From assembly GCA_003557545.1 (NCBI GenBank), contig PWOD01000020.1, positions 1 through 20,542 on the forward strand: 20,542 bases of DNA. The letters are read 5' to 3'. This document shows positions 9,186 to 16,525 of this stretch, piece by piece; the stretch's first letter is position 1; each line of letters begins with the position of its first letter. The stretch is from a bacterium (GTDB lineage Bacteria; T1Sed10-126). Position numbers and translations under genes: made by a program. The notes beneath the pieces were generated by a model, which had not been told where the DNA came from, ran no database searches, and worked only from the letters and a program-made list of their open reading frames with translations.

Positions 9186-10352
9186 TTAACCTACTATGTC
9201 AAAGGGCATTTCTCCAGCCAGTGCAGCTCTATATATTTCATTTATATCGGATTTCTCATAGGTGCAGGGATTGGTATTCCCCGCCGGATCAGCATAAGCA
9301 GTTTCCACCAGCTCAGAAATTCCTGCCGCTTTAACCCCTTCTTCCTTCAACGAAGCTGGAATATCGAGGCTGCGCAACAGATCCCAGATTATCCGCCCAA
9401 CCTCCTGGGATGTCTGCAACCATGATAACCCTCCCCGCCGGCTGGCAAGAATTGGGAATAGACGGGAAACCTTACGCTGAACAACCGGTAGATTATAGGC
9501 TAATACGTAGGGTAGCATTATCGCATTGGCACGCCCATGGGGGACACCATATTTTGATCCTACGGCATGCGAAGTCGCATGACACAGACCAAGACCGGCA
9601 TTGCTGAAGGCCATGCCCGCAAGCATTTGCGCTTCCATCATCTTTTCACGTGCTTCCATATCTCGTTTACCATTTTTATAAGCCCGCGGTAAAAACTCAA
9701 CAATGATCCCAATCGCTTTCATCGCCAGCGCATCACTAAAATCAGTGGCACAGGTTGCCAGATATGACTCCAGAGCATGGGAAAAAGCATCCATCCCCGT
9801 GTTAACCGTTACAGAAGGGGGTAAACTCGTCGTCAACTCCGCATCACAAACAGCCACACTGGGAATAAAGCTGGAATCTCTCAGGACCACCTTGTTGCCG
9901 GAATCAGAATCTGTGATTACCAGGTACTGGCTCACTTCACTTCCAGTTCCCGCTGTGGTGGGAATAGCAATTAACGGAAATCTCCCCCAGCGAAAGGAAA
10001 CCGCAGGTTCAAAAGCCCCCTCCCTCGCAACGTAGACGATATTTTTTGCACAATCAATCGGACTGCCCCCTCCCACTGCCACAATCATACTGCAGTTCTC
10101 ATTTAAGAACATCTGTAATCCGGCAGTCACCTGATCAGTTGTCGGATCAGCCGCAACCTCATCGAAAACCGCGGTCTCAATCCCGGCTTTACCGAGGATT
10201 TCAGAGATCTCATCCGGTATACCAAGCTGCCTGATATCCTTATCGGTTACCAGCAGAGCTTTAGCCCCGGACTGCCCCTCCAGTATATCGGTTAATTTAT
10301 GCCGGCAACCACTACCCAGCATCAACATTGGCGAAAGATTATATTCGTGCAC
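9186..10352 (-). CDS. Iron-containing (type III) alcohol dehydrogenase
   Basis: NAD(P)-dependent metal alcohol dehydrogenase, 388 residues, the family norm. The nucleotide loop GGGSPID is at 94-100, and PTTAGTGSEVS at 131-141. The metal ligands expected from family alignment are Asp188, His192, His258 and His272, with conserved His262 between them (HATSH, then VPHGRAN). The start is GTG at 10350-10352 with AGGGA five bases upstream, and no better in-frame ATG fits. The substrate could be a short alcohol or aldehyde, lactaldehyde or butanol and cannot be told from sequence. A candidate promoter lies at 10387-10416. It is followed by photolyase after 127 bases, and co-transcription is possible but not shown. 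Confidence 0.93.
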   Translation of the reverse strand: MHEYNLSPMLMLGSGCRHKLTDILEGQSGAKALLVTDKDIRQLGIPDEISEILGKAGIETAVFDEVAADPTTDQVTAGLQMFLNENCSMIVAVGGGSPIDCAKNIVYVAREGAFEPAVSFRWGRFPLIAIPTTAGTGSEVSQYLVITDSDSGNKVVLRDSSFIPSVAVCDAELTTSLPPSVTVNTGMDAFSHALESYLATCATDFSDALAMKAIGIIVEFLPRAYKNGKRDMEAREKMMEAQMLAGMAFSNAGLGLCHATSHAVGSKYGVPHGRANAIMLPYVLAYNLPVVQRKVSRLFPILASRRGGLSWLQTSQEVGRIIWDLLRSLDIPASLKEEGVKAAGISELVETAYADPAGNTNPCTYEKSDINEIYRAALAGEMPFDIVG

Positions 10353-10386
10353 TTTACTCCCTCTCTTTCAATTTGTTTTCGCAGGT

Positions 10387-10416
10387 ATTGTAACTGAAAA
10401 ACCCACCGGTTGGAAA
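10387..10416 (-). promoter_or_regulatory. Candidate promoter of the alcohol dehydrogenase gene
   Basis: On the minus strand TTTCCA (10411-10416) and TACAAT (10387-10392) are separated by 18 bases. The -35 matches 4 of 6 and the -10 matches 5 of 6. It sits about 35 bases upstream of the GTG start. The rest of the 10353-10539 gap holds a short TCAC-CGAA-GTGA hairpin at 10432-10443. Confidence 0.4.
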
Positions 10417-10539
10417 GCTTTTTATAGCGTTTCACCGAAGTGATTTAATAAAAATACCTCCTGCCTTTGCAACCTGTTACATTCATGATAATCTTCAATC
10501 TTGTTAACTTATTTTTGGGGCCATGGATGGTGTATAAAA

Positions 10540-10992
10540 ATGACCAAAACAAATAATCGCTGTCGGCTCGTTGGAATTAACCATGTGGCTCTAACAGTAG
10601 ACAACATTGAGGAAGCACTGAGTTTTTATCGAAAACTGTTCGATTTTAAACTGCGCGGCCGTACCGACAAGGCCGCTTTTATCGATATGGGTGACCAGTT
10701 TCTGGCAATCAGCGAAGGGCCCCCACAGCCCCCCGATAAACATCGCCATTTCGGTCTGGTTGTGGATGACCGGGAACAACTACGAAAACAGTTGGAAGCC
10801 ATGCAGATTGAAATTCTTCCCACACCCGGACTTGATTTTATCGATCCCTGGGGCAATCGTATCCAGGTTGTAATCTATAATGAGATCCAATTCACTAAAA
10901 CCCAATCGATCTTACAGGGAATGGGATTTGAAAATCTTGATAAATCAGACCAGGCCCTGGCTGAACTACGAGCTAAAGATCTGATAGAGTAA
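10540..10992 (+). CDS. VOC-superfamily protein (glyoxalase/dioxygenase fold)
   Basis: A 150-residue single vicinal-oxygen-chelate domain, the fold of glyoxalase I, extradiol dioxygenases and fosfomycin resistance enzymes. The first module begins INHVALTVDNIEEALSFY (His15 in the usual metal position) and the second begins HRHFGLVVDD (His70). The final strand reads DPWGNRIQVVIY, with Gln109 where the family usually has the metal ligand Glu. The activity is therefore uncertain and could be binding only. ATG at 10540 is chosen; an in-frame TTG at 10501 would add 13 residues with no family support. The ribosome site is weak (GGATGGTG). A roughly 35-residue charged tail (about 116-150) follows the fold. 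No functional link with the neighbours is evident. Confidence 0.8.
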   Translation: MTKTNNRCRLVGINHVALTVDNIEEALSFYRKLFDFKLRGRTDKAAFIDMGDQFLAISEGPPQPPDKHRHFGLVVDDREQLRKQLEAMQIEILPTPGLDFIDPWGNRIQVVIYNEIQFTKTQSILQGMGFENLDKSDQALAELRAKDLIE

Positions 10993-11095
10993 TCAGCAGA
11001 ACATTTTGCCCGATCAATCTCCGGTTTTTCTACTACTAAATAACTTTGACTGACCAGGCCCAGGCGAGATAACCGGGCGGGGAGAAAAATTTAAG

Positions 11096-11115
11096 TAAGT
11101 TAAAATTTTAACTTA
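11096..11115. promoter_or_regulatory. Perfect 20-bp palindrome, Rex-box-like
   Basis: TAAGTTAAAATTTTAACTTA is its own reverse complement. Its core GTTAA-N4-TTAAC equals the inner part of the clostridial Rex operator consensus TTGTTAA-N4-TTAACAA, but the outer two bases on each side differ. It lies 134 bases upstream of the Mth938-like start, in an otherwise empty 257-base gap. An operator is a plausible reading. AT-richness raises the chance of coincidence. Confidence 0.45.
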
Positions 11116-11249
11116 AAAATAGTATTCTTAAACTGCTTAAAATAACAGCTCGTTACCCGTAACAATTGATAACTGTTTTCATCATACAACCTCTAACCGT
11201 GAGCTTTTGCCGGTGGTTAAAAAAGATCCCTCTCGACTGGGCTGATATA

Positions 11250-11591
11250 ATGAAAATTTCCAACTACAAATTTGGTAGTTTGCTGATGGCTGGGAAAAAA
11301 TTTACGAACGATATCATCATTCATCAAACCTGGATAGATGACTGGTGGCGGGCCAGCGGGCATAGCGTAATACCGGATGATTTAACTGAAATCATTCAAC
11401 GGAAACCACAATTTATTGTCTTTGGTTGTGGCGCCAGCAGCCAGATGCAGCTAACCAGATCAACTAAAAATCTACTGCAACAGAAAGAGATTAAATTTCT
11501 AACAAAAAATACCCAAGCTGCAGTAAAAAATTATAATCAACTACTTGAACAGGGAACCGACGTGGCCGGGGCTTTCCACCTTACCTGTTAA
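11250..11591 (+). CDS. Mth938-like domain protein
   Basis: A small 113-residue soluble protein of the Mth938/NDUFAF3-like family, whose biochemical role in bacteria is not established. Family-typical features are YKFGSLLMAGKKFTNDIII at the start (residues 5-23), WWRASGH near 33-39 and PQFIVFGCG near 52-60. It ends with NYNQLLEQGTDVAGAFHLTC. The ATG at 11250 gives the standard length. A longer frame opens at 11166 but adds 28 residues with no family match. No clear ribosome site is visible, which is unusual here. It is convergent with the DsrE-like gene, with 23 bases between stops. In the family the GTG/GCG loop is thought structural; I infer no enzyme activity. Confidence 0.82.
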   Translation: MKISNYKFGSLLMAGKKFTNDIIIHQTWIDDWWRASGHSVIPDDLTEIIQRKPQFIVFGCGASSQMQLTRSTKNLLQQKEIKFLTKNTQAAVKNYNQLLEQGTDVAGAFHLTC

Positions 11592-11614
11592 GCTACTCGA
11601 ACAATTACTCCGAG

Positions 11615-11935
11615 TCAAAAACTGACCACTTTATCAGCCGCTGCTATCAATTCCTGCAACTCTCCCATGGTCGAACGTTGATAAATTTCCGGGGTATTAC
11701 CACCTCTCAAATCGAGACATGTTCCACAGGCAAAGACCATTCCTCCCTTTACTACAAATTCAATCAATAAATCACGTACATTAAACTGTTTTCCTACCAG
11801 TTCGATCGCTTCCACACCCTTGCCCAATAAAAATATGGCGGCTTCACCATTCGTATTTTGAACCTGTCTGACCAATCTCAACGCTCCCCAGGCTGTTTCC
11901 GCCTCTGATACTGCAAGTATAACTAACAGTTCCAT
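11615..11935 (-). CDS. DsrE/DsrF-like family protein
   Basis: A 106-residue alpha/beta protein of the DsrE-like fold, which includes sulfur-carrier subunits (DsrE, TusD) and related small cysteine proteins. Residues 1-10 form the first strand MELLVILAVS, and VRQVQNTNGEAAIFLLGKGVE matches the family helix and second strand. GGMVFACGTCLDLRGG carries a Cys70-x2-Cys73 pair where a conserved cysteine is expected. A sulfur-transfer or thiol role is possible but not demonstrated, and no dsr or tus partners are in the window. The ATG at 11933-11935 has GGGAGG five bases upstream. The open frame extends to 12022 but without family similarity. The half-site array at 12094-12133 lies about 160 bases upstream and could regulate it. 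Confidence 0.82.
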   Translation of the reverse strand: MELLVILAVSEAETAWGALRLVRQVQNTNGEAAIFLLGKGVEAIELVGKQFNVRDLLIEFVVKGGMVFACGTCLDLRGGNTPEIYQRSTMGELQELIAAADKVVSF

Positions 11936-12093
11936 GCTAACCTCCCTTGTACTGAGCTGCCAGGTAAAACCCGACTTGTTCATTTGACTTCTGCCCGAAA
12001 CTATTTTACTAAGACATTCCAACTCCTATGATTACTTATTGTTAGAAACCTGTCAAAATATATCATTCTACATCTACCCCAACCACCCCACTC

Positions 12094-12133
12094 ATGCACA
12101 TATTCACATATGTAAATATTCACAATTGTGAAT
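12094..12133. promoter_or_regulatory. Array of alternating 8-bp half-sites (candidate operator)
   Basis: Five abutting 8-mers (starts 12094, 12102, 12110, 12118, 12126) are variants of ATTCACAN or its reverse complement. Their orientation pattern is forward, forward, reverse, forward, reverse. The last two form a perfect 16-bp palindrome (12118-12133). The two before form a palindrome with one mismatched pair (12102-12117), so the 16-bp units are also tandem repeats. This is the layout expected for cooperative binding by a dimeric repressor. The regulator is unknown. The spacing does not fit Rex or Crp sites. Confidence 0.6.
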
Positions 12134-12175
12134 TGGTCGATGGATTTTACTGGTCCTGAATAGCCGGCTATTATT

Positions 12176-12331
12176 TTACCTGCCTGTCATCAGAACAACA
12201 GCCGGCAAACGTCCGTTCAGTATTTTTTGACTGCTTCTGCGAATACTATCCAGTAGATTTTTGTTCACCGGCCATACCCATATTCCCCGGGCTGTAGCGC
12301 CAAACAACAATAGTTCAGGAGAACTCAAAAT
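12176..12331 (-). pseudogene. Coding relic, possibly universal-stress-protein-like C-terminus
   Basis: A 51-codon minus-strand frame with protein-like composition but no ATG start or ribosome site. It reads SPELLLFGATARG, then VNKNLLDSIRRSSQ and ends LPAVVLMTGR before a TAA stop. The sequence resembles the last strand-loop-helix-strand of UspA-type proteins (GATARG in the phosphate-loop position). Upstream frames are broken by stops in all phases. I read it as the 3' remnant of a decayed gene. The UspA assignment is a weak guess. Confidence 0.3.
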
Positions 12332-12523
12332 TTATCTAACAGATCAAACCCACTACTATTTCAATTAGATCAACGTCGGATACCCCCGTGACAATGACCA
12401 CAAACCCCGTTTTTTAATGATCGATTTATACAACAACTGGATCAAATAGCACCGTCCGACAACCTGATTATAGCCAACTTAATAGACCAAACTAACTTTT
12501 TTAGTTATATCTCTATTTTTGGG

Positions 12524-12553
12524 TTGACAACCAGATCTCCGGTCGTGTATAGT
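12524..12553 (+). promoter_or_regulatory. Probable promoter of the porin-znu operon
   Basis: A perfect TTGACA (12524-12529) and TATAGT (12548-12553, 5 of 6) are separated by 18 bases. The transcript start would fall near 12560, giving a leader of about 145 bases before the porin ATG. The AACTAA...TTAGTT inverted repeat lies just upstream at 12490-12506. Confidence 0.6.
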
Positions 12554-12706
12554 GCTGCTTAATAAAGTTTGGCGGGGTTAAGTTTTGGCTGGTTTATTCA
12601 GAAATATTAGCCGGAATTAGATGGTGCAACAATCCACCAAATCCCGACAAATAATTTTTGTTCGATGTTTTAAGTGTTACCAAAATCATCTGAGGAGTGA
12701 TCTGTT

Positions 12707-13879
12707 ATGAGATTTATCTGTTCGAGAAAAATTGCTACTATAGCTCTTTTTTCTCTTGTTATTACCATTCTGGGAAGCTCATCTCTACTGGCAACAGTAG
12801 GAGGACACAGCCACGGACAGGGTCGGGGTGGTCTGAGTGATATACCGTTAAACATTGGAGCTGCCTTTGATATTACCCAAGAGATTCGCAGTGAAGACGA
12901 TAATGAGTTTGAACTGCGTGCTCTGGAGTTGAATATAGGCGCACCGGTAGATCCTTATTTTGATGCTCTGGCGACCATAGCCTGGCACGAGGGAGAGTTT
13001 GAGCTTGAAGAAGCCTGGGTATCGGCTGTACTTCCATATAGTTTCAAGGTCCAGTTTGGCCGTGAGTTTCTTCCGTTTGGCTATCTGAACCGTGTGCACG
13101 AACATGATTTTCCACAGGTTGATCAGCCATTTGTAATAGAGGAGTTAACCACAGACCACGGATTTATCGGGGATGGAGCACATCTGGAATGGATGGCACC
13201 TTTTTTCAACCCGACTTTAACTGTAAACGTTGGACTTTATGATAATGTCCAGCACAGTGTTGGACGTCGTATTGAAGGCCGTCCGGCAGTGGCAAGACTA
13301 CAGAGCTATTGGGAATCAAAAGATGGAACCCACGCTATGCTTGGTGGTCTGTCTTATCTGACCGGTATCGGCAATCAGGATCTACTGGCCGGCCGGTTGG
13401 ATGCGGGTGACACAGGTAATATGGGTGCCGACAGAGGTCGAGCCCAGGGTTATATACAGTCGGTTGCAGGGGCAGACATTAAATACCGCTGGCGCCCGGC
13501 TGGCAGAACTTACCGGGGCTTAACAGTTGGTGCTGAATACCTGACTGTCGATTATGATCCAAATGAATTTTTTGACGCAGTAACCTCAGACTCACCATCG
13601 ATCTCTGATGATGGTTTTTATACCTATGCCCAGTGGGATTTTGATCGGTTCTGGGGAGTCGGTTATCGTTATGATGACTCGGATGTATTGTTTAGTGAAT
13701 ATACTGACGACGCGCGGATGACGGCGCACTCTGTTTATGCCGAATGGCGAGCCACCGAGTTTTCCCGACTGCGCCTACAGTACCAGCGGCGGGATGACGA
13801 ACGAAGCGAAGATGAAGAAAACCTAGTTATGCTGCAGGGTACTTATTTTCTTGGCTGGCATCCGCCACACAGATTTTAA
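12707..13879 (+). CDS. Outer-membrane beta-barrel porin-like protein of a metal-uptake operon
   Basis: A 390-residue exported protein. A signal peptide covers 1-29 (hydrophobic ATIALFSLVITILGSSSLLA, likely cut before Thr30). The mature N-terminus has a Gly/His cluster, GGHSHGQGRGG (32-42). The body alternates polar and hydrophobic residues in beta-strand fashion and includes VQFGREFLPFGYLNRVHEHDFPQ. The QFGRE-x-x-PFG pattern is shared with porin-type outer-membrane proteins. It ends WHPPHRF with a terminal Phe, the usual C-terminal signal of outer-membrane barrels. GAGGAG precedes the ATG by 9 bases. It lies 58 bases before the metal-binding protein gene and under one apparent promoter, so it probably admits or captures the metal ion at the outer membrane. 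It is not a TonB receptor, because no plug domain is seen. Confidence 0.85.
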   Translation: MRFICSRKIATIALFSLVITILGSSSLLATVGGHSHGQGRGGLSDIPLNIGAAFDITQEIRSEDDNEFELRALELNIGAPVDPYFDALATIAWHEGEFELEEAWVSAVLPYSFKVQFGREFLPFGYLNRVHEHDFPQVDQPFVIEELTTDHGFIGDGAHLEWMAPFFNPTLTVNVGLYDNVQHSVGRRIEGRPAVARLQSYWESKDGTHAMLGGLSYLTGIGNQDLLAGRLDAGDTGNMGADRGRAQGYIQSVAGADIKYRWRPAGRTYRGLTVGAEYLTVDYDPNEFFDAVTSDSPSISDDGFYTYAQWDFDRFWGVGYRYDDSDVLFSEYTDDARMTAHSVYAEWRATEFSRLRLQYQRRDDERSEDEENLVMLQGTYFLGWHPPHRF

Positions 13880-13937
13880 TGTTGACAGGAAGCTCTATCT
13901 TTTACTACTTTAAACTATTCTTCAGGAGGAGTTAATA

Positions 13938-14855
13938 ATGAAGTTTAAGTTGCTCAGTTTATTAATGCTGACATTAGTTATCAGTTTAAGCGCAGTGAAT
14001 CCAGGTTTCGCCCGACTGCGAGTTGTAACGACCCTGCCCGACCATGCGGCACTGGCCGAGTATATCGGTGGTGAACAGGTTGAAACCTATTCACTTTCCC
14101 GACCGCTGCAGGATGCCCACTACCTTGATGCGACTCCGGGTATGATCGTACGGATTGGCCGAGCTGATCTGTTTATCAAAAATGGCATGGAACTTGAGGA
14201 GGGTTGGATTCCGGAAGTCCTCCGTGAAACCCGTAACCGGGCAGTAAGACCCGGAGGACGGGGATACGTAGATGCTTCAAAAGGTATTAACGCGATTCAG
14301 GTTCCTGAACGGATCCATCGTGATATGGGTGATGTTCACCCCTCCGGTAATCCTCATTATACACTCGAACCGGTCACTTCTATACCTGCGGCTGAAAATA
14401 TTGCTGATGGGTTGATCCGGATCGATTCTGCCAACAGTGACTATTACCTTGAAAACCTAACCCGTTACATTGAGGAAAGTCAGGAACTGCTGGAAAAATG
14501 GCAGGCAAAGTTTGAGCCCCATCAAGGTACCGGGGTAATTGTCTATCATAAACATTTCGACTACATGTTAGAGGCACTGGGGATTGAAGTTGTCGATGCA
14601 ATAGAACCACTTCCCGGTTTGCCGCCGTCGGCCCGGCACGTTGCCCAGCTTCTTTCGGAATATGACTCCGAAAGGGTTAGTTTTGTGCTGATGGAACCCT
14701 GGCACGATGCGCGTGTATCACAACGAGTTGCTGATGGGATTGGAGTTGAGCTTGTAACCGGCTGTCCGACGGTCGGTTCCTGTGAGGGCGCAGACTCTAT
14801 CTTTTCACTGTTCGAAACCAACGCCCAAAAAATCCTTGACGCGCTGGAAAACTAA
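13938..14855 (+). CDS. znuA: Metal (probably zinc) ABC transporter substrate-binding protein
   Basis: Periplasmic cluster-9 binding protein (ZnuA/TroA family), 305 residues with a signal peptide ending NPGFA (about residue 25). Predicted metal ligands by family alignment are His61 (QDAHYLDATPG), His140 (HPSGNPHYTLEP), His206 (YHKHFDY) and Asp286 near the C-terminus. Histidine at the third site favours zinc over manganese, since Mn-type members usually have Glu there. The His-rich loop found in many ZnuA proteins is missing. Cys276 and Cys282 (GCPTVGSC) could form a disulfide. A very strong ribosome site (AGGAGGAG) precedes the ATG. It is second in the operon after the porin-like gene. Confidence 0.9.
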   Translation: MKFKLLSLLMLTLVISLSAVNPGFARLRVVTTLPDHAALAEYIGGEQVETYSLSRPLQDAHYLDATPGMIVRIGRADLFIKNGMELEEGWIPEVLRETRNRAVRPGGRGYVDASKGINAIQVPERIHRDMGDVHPSGNPHYTLEPVTSIPAAENIADGLIRIDSANSDYYLENLTRYIEESQELLEKWQAKFEPHQGTGVIVYHKHFDYMLEALGIEVVDAIEPLPGLPPSARHVAQLLSEYDSERVSFVLMEPWHDARVSQRVADGIGVELVTGCPTVGSCEGADSIFSLFETNAQKILDALEN

Positions 14856-14893
14856 CCAGCTGCCATTTAACTTAATTTAGGTTGTGAGTTCAA

Positions 14894-15631
14894 TTGAGTA
14901 TTATTGAATTTAATTCAGTCACCCTGGGTTACGCGAATAAAACTGTTTTAGAAGATGTTAACCTGAAAGTTGAACCCGGGGAACTGTTTGGTCTTGTCGG
15001 CCCCAATGGGAGCGGCAAAACCACACTTTTAAAAGCCATGCTCGGGCAGCTCAAACCATGGTCCGGATCAGTCAATTGGAAAACAACCAGTTCACGTTGG
15101 GGATATGTCCCTCAGCGTGAACAGGTTGATCCAATCTGGCCCGTAACTGTTCAAAAACTCCTCAGGATGACCGTTCGATCAACCCAAACAGCCTGGATTT
15201 TCAGTAAAGAAAAACCGGAAATTGTCGAACAGGTCATAGAAATGACAGGGCTAAAAAAATTCAGTAACCAGACCCTTGAAACCCTTTCCGGTGGCGAACT
15301 TCAAAGGGTTCTGCTGGCACGAGCGCTGGTAGTTGAACCGGATATTCTTCTACTTGATGAACCGACGGCAGCAATGGACCTGGTAGCCGCAGCACATTTT
15401 TTAGATTTAATAGTAAAGCTACACGAGATCTGGGAAATAACAGTTGTCTTGGTCAGCCATGATTTATCGGCACTGGCTGATCGAACCGACAGAATTGGCA
15501 TTCTCAGGTGCGGCAATCTGTACAGTGGGCCGACGGACAGTATGTTGACATCAAAAAATTTAAGTGACGTTTATGGAAGAAGCCTGAAGGTGGAAAAAAC
15601 AACAGATAAGACCGTAATCTACCCTGATTAA
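14894..15631 (+). CDS. znuC: Metal ABC transporter ATP-binding protein
   Basis: Cytoplasmic ATPase of the zinc-type importer, 245 residues. The Walker A GPNGSGKT is at 36-43, Q-loop Gln74 (YVPQRE), signature LSGGE at 131-135, Walker B ILLLDE at 151-156 and switch His189 (VSHD). The order and spacing are normal. The start is TTG at 14894, chosen because residues 2-10 (SIIEFNSVT) match the usual first strand and no ATG lies nearby; GTGAG is five bases upstream. It is 38 bases after the binding-protein stop and 19 before the permease, so it belongs to one operon. Confidence 0.93.
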   Translation: MSIIEFNSVTLGYANKTVLEDVNLKVEPGELFGLVGPNGSGKTTLLKAMLGQLKPWSGSVNWKTTSSRWGYVPQREQVDPIWPVTVQKLLRMTVRSTQTAWIFSKEKPEIVEQVIEMTGLKKFSNQTLETLSGGELQRVLLARALVVEPDILLLDEPTAAMDLVAAAHFLDLIVKLHEIWEITVVLVSHDLSALADRTDRIGILRCGNLYSGPTDSMLTSKNLSDVYGRSLKVEKTTDKTVIYPD

Positions 15632-15650
15632 CAGATTGAGGTTTTTTTAG

Positions 15651-16499
15651 ATGCTATCATCTTTATTAGAAATCTATTCCTTCCAGTTTATGCAATATGC
15701 TCTGGCCGTCGGAATGTTAGGCGGTGGACTGCTTGCTTTCCTGGGTATATTCGTCCATTTACGACGAATTGTATTCCTCGGAGCTGCCATGCCCCAGGTG
15801 ATCGGTCTTGGTATAGCACTGGCTGTATTTTTTGCTTTACCACCACTTGGCGGGGCTGTTTTTGGTGGGGCGGCCGGTATACTGATATTATCGATGCTCA
15901 GCGGACAACGACGAATCTCAAATGAGGGCTGGATTGGGCTGGCCTACGCGGCCGGTGGCTCATTCTCGGTAGTTCTAATAGCTCTTTCCCCGGCGCCCGA
16001 TGCCACTGTGCTGCGATTTTTCACCGGTGATGTGCTGGGCACCGGCCTGTATGATCTATATTATACGCTGGCTGTTACTATATCCGTGGGATTGATTTTT
16101 TTCTGGTTCTGGAGTCGGTTTGTAATGTGTGGTTTTGACCCTTCAATGGCTATGGCCCTGGGAATCAAAGTAAAATTCTGGGATGCCCTTTTATTTTTCT
16201 GCCTGGCAATTTCCCTTTCGGTAATAATGAATACCGCCGGAGGTATGCTGGCCTTCAGTATGCTAATAGGCCCGCCAGCTGCAGCCCTATTATTATTCCG
16301 TGATTTCAAAAAAATTATCATTACAGCTATCCTGACCGGTTCTCTCGCTGCTTTTGTTGGGCTGACTTTGTCATTCACCCACGACCTCCCGGGCGGTCCT
16401 GCCATGGCCAGCAGCGCCCTACTAACCGTTCCCTTGCTTTACCTTGTTCAAAAATTAATTGCCGCATTTACCTCACTAATCAAAAAGTTTACAGACTAA
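15651..16499 (+). CDS. znuB: Metal ABC transporter permease
   Basis: Integral membrane subunit of the ABC-3 (ZnuB/MntB/TroC) family, 282 residues with about eight hydrophobic segments. Family-typical features are GMLGGGLLAFLGIFVHLRR near the N-terminus, FVMCGFDPSMAMALGIKVKFWD in the cytoplasmic loop that contacts the ATPase, and GGMLAFSMLIGPPAAA near 205-220. The ATG at 15651 follows a GAGG site by nine bases. It closes the porin-binding protein-ATPase-permease operon. Its stop is 26 bases from the convergent DUF364 stop, with no obvious terminator between. Zinc is the likeliest ion from the binding-protein ligands, but Mn or Fe is not excluded. Confidence 0.92.
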   Translation: MLSSLLEIYSFQFMQYALAVGMLGGGLLAFLGIFVHLRRIVFLGAAMPQVIGLGIALAVFFALPPLGGAVFGGAAGILILSMLSGQRRISNEGWIGLAYAAGGSFSVVLIALSPAPDATVLRFFTGDVLGTGLYDLYYTLAVTISVGLIFFWFWSRFVMCGFDPSMAMALGIKVKFWDALLFFCLAISLSVIMNTAGGMLAFSMLIGPPAAALLLFRDFKKIIITAILTGSLAAFVGLTLSFTHDLPGGPAMASSALLTVPLLYLVQKLIAAFTSLIKKFTD

Positions 16500-16525
16500 A
16501 ACAGCCTCCCGGCCCCATAATTTAA

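Larger units (their letters stand above)
12023..12706. other. Long regulatory and relic-bearing intergenic region
   Basis: 684 bases between divergent dsrE-like and porin genes. It contains, in order, the alternating half-site array (12094-12133), a minus-strand coding relic (12176-12331), a small inverted repeat AACTAA-CTTTT-TTAGTT (12490-12506) and the probable porin promoter (12524-12553). A leader of about 145 bases follows, with a possible short stem TGGTG...CACCA. No intact gene or known riboswitch class is recognised. Confidence 0.55.

Noticed and set aside
11592-11614. ACTCG...CGAGT inverted repeat between convergent Mth938-like and DsrE-like genes as a bidirectional terminator
   Set aside because: Only five paired bases and no T-run on either side.
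12385-12440. Minus-strand CGHCH, a c-type haem-like CXXCH motif
   Set aside because: It lies in a frame of only about 20 codons closed by stops on both sides, so the motif is most likely chance in decayed DNA.
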